A model generated the notes under the pieces. That model did not search any database. It was given only the letters and a program-made list of their open reading frames with translations, and was not told the origin of the DNA. The position numbers and the translations under genes are program-made. From Bradyrhizobium sp. CCGB12 (GTDB lineage Bacteria > Pseudomonadota > Alphaproteobacteria > Rhizobiales > Xanthobacteraceae), in NCBI RefSeq assembly GCF_024199845.1, contig NZ_JANADO010000001.1, positions 8,668,001-8,732,000 of the forward strand: a stretch of 64,000 nt of DNA, given 5' to 3'. This document shows, in pieces, positions 8,697 through 16,893 of the stretch (positions are counted from its first letter, which is position 1; every line of letters begins with the position of its first letter).

Positions 8697-10169
8697 TTAT
8701 AGAGCGCGGCCATGTTCGATTTGGTCCCGTAACGGCAAGAATCGCTCCGTCGGGGATGTGATCCGAATGTTCATTGTCGCCCGGGTCAGTGCGACGTACC
8801 AATCCTTTCTCGTCATCGTGTCCTCTGCGATGATGATCGCGCGTTCGAACTCTAGGCCCTTCACCAGCAGCGTGCTGCCGATGCTTCGGTTGCCGAGGCG
8901 GCGTCCCGCATGCCGCATCCGATTTTGAACTTCCCAGATCGAAACGCTCAGCGTGTCAAGTTGACGTGTCGCCTTCAATTGCAGGGCGGATCGCATCGCA
9001 TAGAACATCTCACGACGATACAAGTAGACGCCGGGTCTGTCGTGGAGAGCTTGTAGAAGGGCGAGAATACTCGATTCCGAACCGCTGTAGATCACGGCGT
9101 CGGTGAGCGGGAAGAGCGAACCGAACTTGGCCAGTCCCAGGCGTCGACCCTGCTGACGGGCTCCGAGCGCTTTGAGGAGCTCCGCTCTTTCGAGGCCGGT
9201 CAGGCATTTTGACGCGAAGTCGACGATTTCTCTTGCTCGTGCCAACCCGGTCGCCCGATCGATCCTCTTGGCGGCGGCATAGAGGGTCTTGCAACCGATT
9301 GCTTCGACGCTGCCAAAACCCTGCTTGGCAAGTTTTTGTGCCAGTGCGGCACGCCGGTTCTCGCTTGTGCTGTCGCCAATGACGATCAGGCTGCCTTGCA
9401 CGGGGTCGCGCATGGAAGCGAGGCATTCCCCGACGATGGTTCTCTGACGGTGTTGAGGTGGCAAGGGCAGGGAGGTCCAAGTTACACATCGTGGTCTTGA
9501 TCCCAGGTCGAGATCATTGCCGTTCTCAAGCGCGATACGGACGCCCTGCAGCCACTCGGCCAATTCCAGATTTTCTGCGTTCTTCCAGCGCCACGGCGTC
9601 AGAAGCTCGGCCGAACGTTCAAACAGGGGAAATACATCGCTATCCCAGTCGACCGGTTGCTGATCTCCGAAATCGAAGATCGCTTGTAATGGATCGCCGA
9701 ACACGCAAGTCGGCAGAAGTTTGGCGAGCCGTGAGACAACTTGATGCTGCTGTTTGGTGCAGTCTTGATATTCGTCGACGAAGCATCCTCTATAGGATGC
9801 GAGCAGGACGCCATCGACAGCGCCGCTATCGAGCAGGCGCGCGCCGGCATGATAGACATCGTCCCAGTGGGCGCTGGTTGTCGGAACAACCCCAGCGAAC
9901 CCCGAGCGTTGTGGAAAGGATGCCGCAAATCGCAAACACCATCCGGCGATGGTGTCGATGCGGTACTTTGCGGTCGGAACTCGGTGCTTACGCAGGCGTC
10001 TGGTCAAGGCATCGACGCCGGCATGTGTGTGCGTGAGGATCAGCCGGCGCCCATCGGAGATTCCGACTGCAAGTGCGATCTGTTCCGTTTTTCCGCACCC
10101 GGCTGCGGCGACAATGCTGCCACGGCGGATGCTAACAGCGAGCCGGGCAATATCGTCATCATTTGCCAT
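8697..10169 (-). CDS. gajB: Gabija-like UvrD/Rep-type helicase (GajB-like)
   Basis: 490 residues, close to the usual ~494 of GajB. Superfamily 1 helicase motifs are in order: Walker A AAAGCGKTEQ (K27), Walker B/motif II FVDEYQDCT (residues ~145-153), motif III GDPLQAIFDFG, and C-terminal STLLVKGLEFE and YVALTRA. It overlaps the upstream OLD-nuclease gene by 11 bp, implying translational coupling. In Gabija, GajA is a sequence-specific nicking endonuclease held inactive by nucleotides; GajB, activated by DNA ends, depletes nucleotides and so releases GajA. Gene order, sizes, overlap and domain content all match. A similar OLD-UvrD pair of another defence type cannot be excluded by eye. Confidence 0.8.
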   Translation of the reverse strand: MANDDDIARLAVSIRRGSIVAAAGCGKTEQIALAVGISDGRRLILTHTHAGVDALTRRLRKHRVPTAKYRIDTIAGWCLRFAASFPQRSGFAGVVPTTSAHWDDVYHAGARLLDSGAVDGVLLASYRGCFVDEYQDCTKQQHQVVSRLAKLLPTCVFGDPLQAIFDFGDQQPVDWDSDVFPLFERSAELLTPWRWKNAENLELAEWLQGVRIALENGNDLDLGSRPRCVTWTSLPLPPQHRQRTIVGECLASMRDPVQGSLIVIGDSTSENRRAALAQKLAKQGFGSVEAIGCKTLYAAAKRIDRATGLARAREIVDFASKCLTGLERAELLKALGARQQGRRLGLAKFGSLFPLTDAVIYSGSESSILALLQALHDRPGVYLYRREMFYAMRSALQLKATRQLDTLSVSIWEVQNRMRHAGRRLGNRSIGSTLLVKGLEFERAIIIAEDTMTRKDWYVALTRATMNIRITSPTERFLPLRDQIEHGRAL

Positions 10170-11889
10170 CGATCCACTTCCTCATGGCGGCAACACCTGC
10201 GCTGAGAGGTTTGTCGGGAACAGCGCTAAGATGAGGTCCGATGAGCGCGGCCAGCCGTTCGCCGCGCTCGATTGTTTTGAACCACTTCTTGTCGTTCGCG
10301 AGCTTGCCGAGGATACGTCGGACTTGCACGGTATCGCGGTCATTGCCGAGTTTAGCTGCCGTGGCAGTGGGGAGCCCAACTGCCGACAGAGCGTTGTCAA
10401 TCACGGCCCTGACGCTCTCGACGCTGCTGAATTCAATGGCGAGTGCGATCATCGAGCGTATACAAGCCCAGGGGAGGTCGAGAAACAGGCGTTCTTCCGT
10501 CGAGCACTTGTCAGGCCATTGGTGAACAACTGCGCCTTTCCCCTTGGCGCGCTCCAGATCTGTCTGATTCGGTTCTTCGTCGGAATCCAGGAGAAGCCAG
10601 ACCTCATAGCCAAGGTCACGTAAATGTTCGGCGATAAGGGGTGCTTTGTCCTTACCTCCCCCGTCGATTGCGACAGTAGCTTGCAAGGCAAATGAGTCAT
10701 TGCCGGACGTCTGCCACCATTCGTCCAGGCCGCGGGCAAGCCCCTGTTCGGTGCGGCCTTCCCCAACCAGTATTTTCCGGGCGAGAAAGGCCTCGGGGTT
10801 TCCTCTGAGATGGCGTTGTGCAGTGTCGGAGTCCCTTGCAAGAGCAGAGATGGACTTGACGGTGATGATGCCGACATCTGACCGGACTGAAAAGATATCG
10901 GCCGCAGTAAGCTCGCGGATCACGACCGGGGAATGTGTGGTTGCAAATATCTGCGGCTGAGCCGCGTCGGCGGCGGCTTTGGGCGCCTTGAGATATCTTA
11001 GTAGGCGAGCGATACGATGCGGCTCGAGGCCGTGCTCGATCTCATCAATGATCGCAACATGCGGGGGACCGGCGTCGTGCTGGAGAGCCGACACAAGAAG
11101 ACGTGCGGAGCCTGTGCCGAGCCTGCGCAATGGCAGATCGCCATCATGAAGTGAGATGCCGCCTGAAGTGATGCTGACACCCTGTACGTCGAGCTCCGCC
11201 GTAAACTTGCCCCGCACAGGCACTGCGAAGAGCTTGCTCAGCTCCTCCGCTCGATCGACTGCGCTCTTGAAGACATTTCGGTCGCCGGCTTTGAACGAGG
11301 AACGGGCGGCGCGGGCCGCTTCAGCGAGTTGCAGGCTGAAGCCATCGCCCACCTCGCCGATGCGAGTCAGCACGGAGGTCCGCCCCCAACCCAGATGTCT
11401 CTCCGCGTAGGGGCCGAGGCGGTTCGTCGCAAGCTGCTTGGCGTCCTTGAACCGGATCGTCGGCGGATCGCTGTCGAGCGCGTCGATCCTGTCATTATGT
11501 ATCGACCACCGAGCCTCTAGGGTCTGATCGATGACGACGTTGATCGAGAGCACTTCCTCCAAGCCTGGTCCCGGCTCATCGATGATTTTTTTGGCCGAGA
11601 CATCCCAGCCGCGGAGGTGGAGCCCATATCGATCTTCGGCCTTGAGCTGCGGTGGCAGGTCAGAAAGTGTTACGGTGATCCGGATCGGCGCCTTAATGTC
11701 GAGATCGAAGAAATCGCAGTCGTCGGCAAAAATGTAGGACCTGGGATTGAGGCACAGCTCGATCGCGTCCAGCACGGTGGTCTTGGTCGAATCCCCGGGG
11801 CCAATGAGACAATTCATGCCGGGGGAGGGTGCCCATTTCAACGTTTTGATGCCGCGGAAATTTTCTACTTCCAAGTAGACGATGCGCAT
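10159..11889 (-). CDS. gajA: Gabija-like OLD-family ATPase/TOPRIM endonuclease (GajA-like)
   Basis: 576 residues, very near the ~578 of GajA. The N-terminal ABC-type ATPase domain begins MRIVYLEVENFRGIKTL and has Walker A GPGDSTKTT (K36), with a threonine where most P-loops have glycine before the lysine; I recall the same STK form in other OLD-type proteins. Later ATPase motifs are LRRLGTGSARLL (signature region), HVAIIDEIEHGL (Walker B) and ATTHSP. The C-terminal TOPRIM nuclease shows LVGEGRTEQGL and VWLLLDSDEEPN, the acidic metal-binding clusters. It would cleave invading DNA when nucleotides are depleted. First gene of the operon with the helicase gene; its promoter must lie in the 294-bp divergent interval 11890-12183. 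Confidence 0.8.
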   Translation of the reverse strand: MRIVYLEVENFRGIKTLKWAPSPGMNCLIGPGDSTKTTVLDAIELCLNPRSYIFADDCDFFDLDIKAPIRITVTLSDLPPQLKAEDRYGLHLRGWDVSAKKIIDEPGPGLEEVLSINVVIDQTLEARWSIHNDRIDALDSDPPTIRFKDAKQLATNRLGPYAERHLGWGRTSVLTRIGEVGDGFSLQLAEAARAARSSFKAGDRNVFKSAVDRAEELSKLFAVPVRGKFTAELDVQGVSITSGGISLHDGDLPLRRLGTGSARLLVSALQHDAGPPHVAIIDEIEHGLEPHRIARLLRYLKAPKAAADAAQPQIFATTHSPVVIRELTAADIFSVRSDVGIITVKSISALARDSDTAQRHLRGNPEAFLARKILVGEGRTEQGLARGLDEWWQTSGNDSFALQATVAIDGGGKDKAPLIAEHLRDLGYEVWLLLDSDEEPNQTDLERAKGKGAVVHQWPDKCSTEERLFLDLPWACIRSMIALAIEFSSVESVRAVIDNALSAVGLPTATAAKLGNDRDTVQVRRILGKLANDKKWFKTIERGERLAALIGPHLSAVPDKPLSAGVAAMRKWIDGK

Positions 11890-12183
11890 TCATTCCCCCA
11901 GGCCATGCTGCACAACCTGCCCATTGGTTCGACACTGCCACGATCTCGGGTCACTCCAAAGAGGTAATAAAGTAGCGGCAACCCGAAGTTTCCCCGTATC
12001 CTGCGGTATCCTTTCGCGAACGTCTCGGTCGTGGTATGTTTCGAGTCGGCTCCCGGCAGGAGCCTGCCGCCCGTCGTAGCGAAGCCGTTGAGGCGCTGTC
12101 CAGATCAATCGTTCCCGCCATGTCATGTCGGGCTCGAGAAGTGGTTGACGGGCGACGCTTCGCTAAGGGCCGGGAGACCTGAC
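11890..12183. other. Divergent intergenic region between Gabija-like operon and DUF5623 gene
   Basis: 294 bp between two divergently transcribed genes; it must hold promoters in both directions. I see no clear consensus -35/-10 pair, repeat or RNA gene. Confidence 0.4.
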
Positions 12184-13563
12184 GTGTCGAACGATCATAT
12201 TCGTCCGTCCTCTATCGAGGGCATCAAACAACTCGCCAAGCGATTCAAGAAGTCTGATGGCATTCAGCATGCCGTCGCCTTGGACAAGGCATCAAAGGCG
12301 GCCGGCTTCGAAAACTATAAGCATGCGCTGCGCAAGCTTGCGGGCGGCCTTGCAGCCCCTGGGGCATCGCCCGTGCTGTACATATCCGTTTCTTGGCGGG
12401 ATCGTATGACCAAGGCAACGGGCTGCGAGATCCTGAAAATGCCCCTCGGCAAGATCCTCGACGCGCTTCTTAAGCCGGCGCAATACAAGGCATCGCGGGG
12501 GCTGGGTACGATGCGCCGCGAAGGTCCTGATCATCTTGGAGACACGTACACAGCGTCGTCGCAGAAGGCGGCGCGGGAGGCCGCGTGCGAGGCTGCCAGG
12601 ACCATTCAGTTTATTGAGGCGACCAGACTCGTTCCGTCAAAAGCGAAGCGATCTTTCCCGCGAGGGCAATTCCAGAATCGGATGCCGGGCTCGGACCACG
12701 ACGCAGCGTGGTTCGATCCCGCAGCAAAGACCTTTATCCGCACAAATGAGCCTTACGCCCGCAGCAGCGTTAGTCCCGAGCAGCATGCATGGGCTGAGCG
12801 ACTTGGTTGGGCGGTCGCGGTTTCGCCTTGGAAGGGAATGTATCGGCCTGACGGCGGGACATCGCTCTTTCTTTTGGCCGATATGTCCAAGGGGTATTTG
12901 CTGGAGCAAATGATCTCGCGGTTGGCGGAGGCACCGGCTCCCATCGTGGCGTCGGCCTGGGATGGAGAGTCGAGGCCGATCGTGCCCGCTTTTGTCAGTC
13001 CGGGTCAGTTGGCGGAGATCGAGGCAAAGGTGCCCGAGGTCAAGATGGCTGGCGAGCGGCGCGGCTCCAACAACTCTGTTGCATATAGCATGGTTCTTTC
13101 GGGCGCGCGGCGCCGGCCGAAGTCCCGCATGCCGATTGAGGGACACAAATTGGTCGGACGACTGCTCAAGTCGATCCTGATCGGGACAAGGGCACGCGCT
13201 GGCGTTCACCGACGCGTCGACGCGATCCGCTGCGAGCTCGATAACTGGGTCCAGTGCGAATATAAACGCGATGAGCTTTCGGACGACGTGTTTTTCGATC
13301 TCTACTATCACGAGCTTCCTGAAGAGGACGCACTCGCTGCGGTACCCCCAAGCTGGGATCGGCACATTGTGAACCTTGATGAGGTTAAGGCTACACTCGT
13401 CCGATACTATCCCGAGTGCCCACCGCTGCGCCAATTGTTGAAGAAAGCCGATTTGGCGATCAGATCTCTTCGCACTTGGAATGTCGCCCCAACACATACA
13501 CGAAGAGTGGATCGTTCGGACATCCATCGAAATCGGGATCCCGACGATGGTGGGCGCCTCTGA
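12184..13563 (+). CDS. DUF5623 domain protein
   Basis: About 459 residues. The start VSNDHIRPSSIEGIKQLAKR followed by a helical segment GIQHAVALDKASKAAGFENYKHA is typical of DUF5623 proteins, which occur on plasmids and integrated elements of alpha- and other proteobacteria; their function is unknown. The AAGFENYKHALRKL stretch is a short helix-rich module common at the N-terminus of plasmid-borne proteins. The C-terminal half has an ELPEEDALAAVPPSW segment. GTG 12184 is chosen because it directly precedes the conserved start and a GGGAG lies upstream; the frame is open further 5' to 12031, but that part shows no homology. Divergent from the Gabija-like pair. Confidence 0.75.
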   Translation: MSNDHIRPSSIEGIKQLAKRFKKSDGIQHAVALDKASKAAGFENYKHALRKLAGGLAAPGASPVLYISVSWRDRMTKATGCEILKMPLGKILDALLKPAQYKASRGLGTMRREGPDHLGDTYTASSQKAAREAACEAARTIQFIEATRLVPSKAKRSFPRGQFQNRMPGSDHDAAWFDPAAKTFIRTNEPYARSSVSPEQHAWAERLGWAVAVSPWKGMYRPDGGTSLFLLADMSKGYLLEQMISRLAEAPAPIVASAWDGESRPIVPAFVSPGQLAEIEAKVPEVKMAGERRGSNNSVAYSMVLSGARRRPKSRMPIEGHKLVGRLLKSILIGTRARAGVHRRVDAIRCELDNWVQCEYKRDELSDDVFFDLYYHELPEEDALAAVPPSWDRHIVNLDEVKATLVRYYPECPPLRQLLKKADLAIRSLRTWNVAPTHTRRVDRSDIHRNRDPDDGGRL

Positions 13564-13696
13564 CCGAACAACGAGCGTCGCCTTTGGATGAAATGGCAAA
13601 GCGCAGGTGTTTGATCCGGCGTTTTGTCCCCGGTCATCTTCAACTGCCCTGCTGCAGATTTCGCCGAGATTTTTGCAGCGGGCGCACCGCGCTCTT

Positions 13697-14602
13697 CTAG
13701 ACCCTGACGGAAAAGCGGTTGAATGCAGTCAAGCTCTGAATGCGCAGTTCCAGTTCCCGCTGATAGATCAACTTTTGCAAGAACTCGATTTCCGCGTCTT
13801 GATCGCTTTCGTCGACATCGATGTACCAGGACTTCGGCCGTCCATCGGTACCGTCACTCCAGCGATATCCGCGTCGCTTGAGTTCATCCTTCAGCTCGAA
13901 CGGCGACTGTTCGGCCCAGATCCTGATGGTCTTGCGCCGCGCGCGCTCCAGCAGAGCGGAAAGAACAGTCCGATTGTGATGGGGGAGCTGCAAGGCCAGG
14001 ATCTCGAGGAGCGCGAGGCAGTCATCGACGGCGCGATGAGCCTCATGAAACAGGCCCGCCTTCATCAGCAGATACGGCAGTCGCGAGCCTTCGAAGCCGT
14101 GATTGCGCCATTCAATCTCACTGACCGAACACGCCCACGCTTGATGTTCAAACGACGGACAGTAACGCTCCATGAACTTGCGATCGAAAGCGGCATTGTG
14201 GGCAATGACGACAACGGCGTCTGCCGCGAAGGCCGCAACGCGACCCGGGTCAAGGCTGTGCCCATCGACCATCTCGTCGGTAATCCCGGTGAGAGCCGTA
14301 ACCTCCGCGGGGATGGGCACCGATGGCTGGTTGAAGCAGCCGAAGGTATCGAGGACTCGGGTGACCCGGCCGTCCGGGAGATAGGCGAACTTGACCATTC
14401 CGAGCTCGATGATCTGATCGCAGGTCGGATTGAGGCCAGTCGTCTCGACATCCAGCAGGAGAGCAGTCTTGGCTGCTTCGCCGTTGCTCGCGGCGAATTC
14501 TGACCGCGGAACGAGCCGGCGCAAGACCCGATAATCGGGCGATTGCTCGAGCGCGGCCGCCATTTCGGCCAGAGCTAGGGGGGTAGTCATGGTCATGTTC
14601 AT
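13697..14602 (-). CDS. DnaQ-like DEDDh 3'-5' exonuclease
   Basis: 301 residues. The exonuclease domain (~45-215) has LLLDVETTGLNP (Exo I, D and E), ALTGITDEMVDG, VVIAHNAAFDRKFM (Exo II) and the HEAHRAVDDCLALLEIL segment holding the H and D of Exo III, so the catalytic set looks complete. The C-terminal 80 residues contain ELKDELKRRGYRWSDG and KSWYID, a small module found in several DnaQ-type proteins that resembles a DNA-binding or substrate-positioning unit. It probably trims 3' ends of DNA or RNA. Free-standing versions are frequent on plasmids and in defence islands; whether this one repairs, degrades or regulates cannot be told. It is convergent with the DUF5623 gene. Confidence 0.85.
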   Translation of the reverse strand: MNMTMTTPLALAEMAAALEQSPDYRVLRRLVPRSEFAASNGEAAKTALLLDVETTGLNPTCDQIIELGMVKFAYLPDGRVTRVLDTFGCFNQPSVPIPAEVTALTGITDEMVDGHSLDPGRVAAFAADAVVVIAHNAAFDRKFMERYCPSFEHQAWACSVSEIEWRNHGFEGSRLPYLLMKAGLFHEAHRAVDDCLALLEILALQLPHHNRTVLSALLERARRKTIRIWAEQSPFELKDELKRRGYRWSDGTDGRPKSWYIDVDESDQDAEIEFLQKLIYQRELELRIQSLTAFNRFSVRV

Positions 14603-14833
14603 GATTAGAAAATGAAGCCGCGCTCAGTACGCACTTGGTTGAACTCTATCGGATCCGATCGGGCGAGGCATCGGTGCCTGTGGATAGCTCTTCGCTGGGG
14701 TACGTCTCGCAACTGACAGCTGGGTCGAAATAACCGGTCACCAAGGAGGAACCTGCGAGATAGCCGGCTGGGGCGCTCGAGGAAAGAGCGCAGGTCTAAG
14801 GAATCACGTTAGGAGAACGAGGAAGCAGCCTTC

Positions 14834-14873
14834 AGGCGGGGGAAAATCGCCGGTGCAGGCGCTTTTTCCGCCT
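14834..14873. terminator. Imperfect long hairpin downstream of the SRAP gene
   Basis: aggcgg (14834-14839) pairs with ccgcct (14868-14873); an A-rich stretch and a run of five T extend the stem, and cgcc/ggcg closes the top. It lies just past the stop of the minus-strand SRAP gene, so a terminator role is plausible. Confidence 0.35.
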
Positions 14874-14899
14874 GTTCCGCCGCCCTGTGCAAAAGCCGT

Positions 14900-15562
14900 C
14901 TACGCGGCGATCTTGTCTTCCTTGTCCATGCCGCGCATGACGATCTTCAACGCGTCGTCAGGCAAGGGGCGCTGCGGCGCCTTCGCTTCATTCCAGGGAG
15001 CGCGCATCCAGATGTCGCGCTCCTCCTCGGTGGTCAGGATCACCGGCATCGCTTTCCGATGGATCGGCTCGACGACCGCATTGGGCGAGGTCGTCAGGAA
15101 GCCGTAGACGAGGTGGGGCCGGGGATCGGCTTGGACTTGGTGCTGCGGTCGCCCCTGAACTCGGTCCGGATCCCCGCGAAACAGAACAGCGGCCGGCTTT
15201 CCTCGAGCGCAAACCAACTGACGTCCTTCTTCTTGGTCTCCGGATTTGGCTCTGGGGCGTATTCGGCGAAGCTGTTCGCCGGCACGAGGCTGCGGTTCTC
15301 CGGCTTCAGCCAGCCGTGCCAATGCGGCGAGGACGAATTGCGGATGTTGGTGACCGACGGCCCCCCGGTCTTGGGTGGCGGGGGGGCATGCCCAGCGCAT
15401 CAGCACCATCTCTTCGGCGTCGCCGGCATTGCGGATCACCGGTGCGGGATAGTCCGGAAACACACCGGGCATTGGCGCGAGATTACCGACATACTGGTTC
15501 ATGCGCCTGAACAGACCGGCGATCGCCGCCTGGTTGGTCGTGATCGAATAGAGATTGCACAT
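14900..15562 (-). pseudogene. SRAP (YedK/HMCES-like) protein gene with frame damage
   Basis: SRAP proteins bind abasic sites in single-stranded DNA covalently through Cys2. The start [14 protein letters not shown] keeps that cysteine and the end [27 protein letters not shown] is normal. Between ~15385 and ~15110 the family sequence ([26 protein letters not shown]) is in another frame of the same strand. The simplest account is three one-base losses, two close together near 15380-15392 (the TGGGC and C7 tracts) and one in the GGCCCC tract near 15112, which together restore the frame. All sit in homopolymers, so sequencing error is as likely as real decay. If corrected, the protein would be an intact ~220-residue SRAP enzyme. 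Confidence 0.8.
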
Positions 15563-15781
15563 TCAGCGCCGCCTATCCCGTGTAGGTTCGAAAGCGCCCC
15601 TGCGTGTAGGCGTCGGGACTACAAGGTGAATTAAACCACTCCCGGTCCCATGGCGAGCGATGACGGCGACGCTAAGTCATGAAGCCCCGCCATTGTAAAC
15701 GCCCACCGCGCGGAGTACAATTTTCCGTTGTGAAAGAAAATTGCTGCACGTTAATTGGATTTCGCGCGAAGGTAATGGGTC
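15563..15781. promoter_or_regulatory. Divergent intergenic region with putative promoter for the aminotransferase cassette
   Basis: The interval separates the SRAP gene (minus) from the three-gene cassette (plus). TTGTGA (15728-15733), a 17-nt spacer and TTAATT (15751-15756) make a reasonable sigma70-type promoter 26 nt before the ATG at 15782. The local sequence is notably AT-richer than its surroundings. Prediction from consensus only. Confidence 0.35.
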
Positions 15782-16885
15782 ATGCTCCGCTTCGAGCTTG
15801 AGGATTTCTTCGACGAGTACGAACATCAAACAGGCCTTATAAACCTAGCTTCCAGCGACGCTGCACCGTGGAGCGCATCGGCACTGGATAAGGAGGTATT
15901 GGCCGAGCTCGCAGGCGGCTCGCTCGGCTATCCCAACCCAAAGCGACTGCTAGGCTCGCTCGAACGCGCTCTCGCCCCGCCAGCTGGTATCGGATTGCTG
16001 CCTACGTCAGGTGCCGCCGAGGCCATCGCTCTCGCGATCCATGAAATTGCAAAATCGTGTTCCCCGCCGGAATGCCTGCTCGCGCTTCCCTCGCCGAGTT
16101 ACGGGGCGTTTCGGGGACTGGCTTCACTGCTCGGCATAAAGACAAAGCAATATGACTATCGACCGGGCGATGATTGGCAACCGGATCTTGATGATATGTG
16201 CGCTCTTGCGAGCGAGTGCAGCGCATTCATTCTGAACAATCCTCACAATCCAAGCGGCTACGTCATCTGCAACGAGCATCTCGAGCGAATTGCCGAGATA
16301 CTCGCGTCCCGCGGCGCAGTCCTTATCGTTGACGAAGTGTTCCGATTTCCCGACGAGATGCCTTCGGCAATCGAACTTCGATGCGACGTGGTGGTCCTCG
16401 GAAGCCTTTCCAAGACGCACGGACTACCGGGATTGCGGCTCGGCTGGATCGCCGCACGGCCAGAACGCCTCGCGCGATACAGGACTCTGCAACAATATCT
16501 TTCACTGACCTTGAATTCCTTTTCTGTAGCAATCGGTTGTTCGGTCTTCGAGGACCTTGCCAGATTCGATCGAGCCGGGCTCGTCAGAACCAATCGAAGA
16601 CTAGTCATCGATTGGGCGCGAAGATTGCGCGGATTGGTTTCTATTTCAGCCCCATCGGGCGGCACGACCGTCTGCGTGGCGGTAGATGGCCCGATCTCGG
16701 AGGAAATGCTTTTCAAGGCCTCTTTGGATGCGGGCATCCTTATTGCGCCCGGAGGCCGTTGCTTTGGCCCGAGCCTATCCTCGGCTTGGTTCCGCCTCGG
16801 CTACGGCACTGAAACCAGCTCGCTCGAGCTGGGTCTCGAGCGATTGGAAAACGTAATCCGCGACCGATTAGAAAAAGTGAATTAG
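15782..16885 (+). CDS. PLP-dependent class I/II aminotransferase
   Basis: 367 residues, a full-length fold type I enzyme. Seen: LLPTSGAAEAI (cofactor phosphate loop, residues ~72-82), NNPHNPSG (152-159), IVDEVF with D184 for the pyridine nitrogen, and SLSKTHGLPGLRLGW with the Schiff-base lysine K211. The C-terminal SSAWFRLGYG should hold the carboxylate-binding arginine. It most resembles histidinol-phosphate/threonine-phosphate type or secondary-metabolism aminotransferases; the substrate cannot be read from sequence. It is the first gene of a same-strand cassette: the next start is 8 nt past its stop, and a JmjC-like gene follows. It sits among defence genes rather than amino-acid genes, which makes a housekeeping role less likely. 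It could transfer or remove an amino group, or decarboxylate, on a small-molecule product. Confidence 0.8.
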   Translation: MLRFELEDFFDEYEHQTGLINLASSDAAPWSASALDKEVLAELAGGSLGYPNPKRLLGSLERALAPPAGIGLLPTSGAAEAIALAIHEIAKSCSPPECLLALPSPSYGAFRGLASLLGIKTKQYDYRPGDDWQPDLDDMCALASECSAFILNNPHNPSGYVICNEHLERIAEILASRGAVLIVDEVFRFPDEMPSAIELRCDVVVLGSLSKTHGLPGLRLGWIAARPERLARYRTLQQYLSLTLNSFSVAIGCSVFEDLARFDRAGLVRTNRRLVIDWARRLRGLVSISAPSGGTTVCVAVDGPISEEMLFKASLDAGILIAPGGRCFGPSLSSAWFRLGYGTETSSLELGLERLENVIRDRLEKVN

Positions 16886-16893
16886 GTGCAGCC

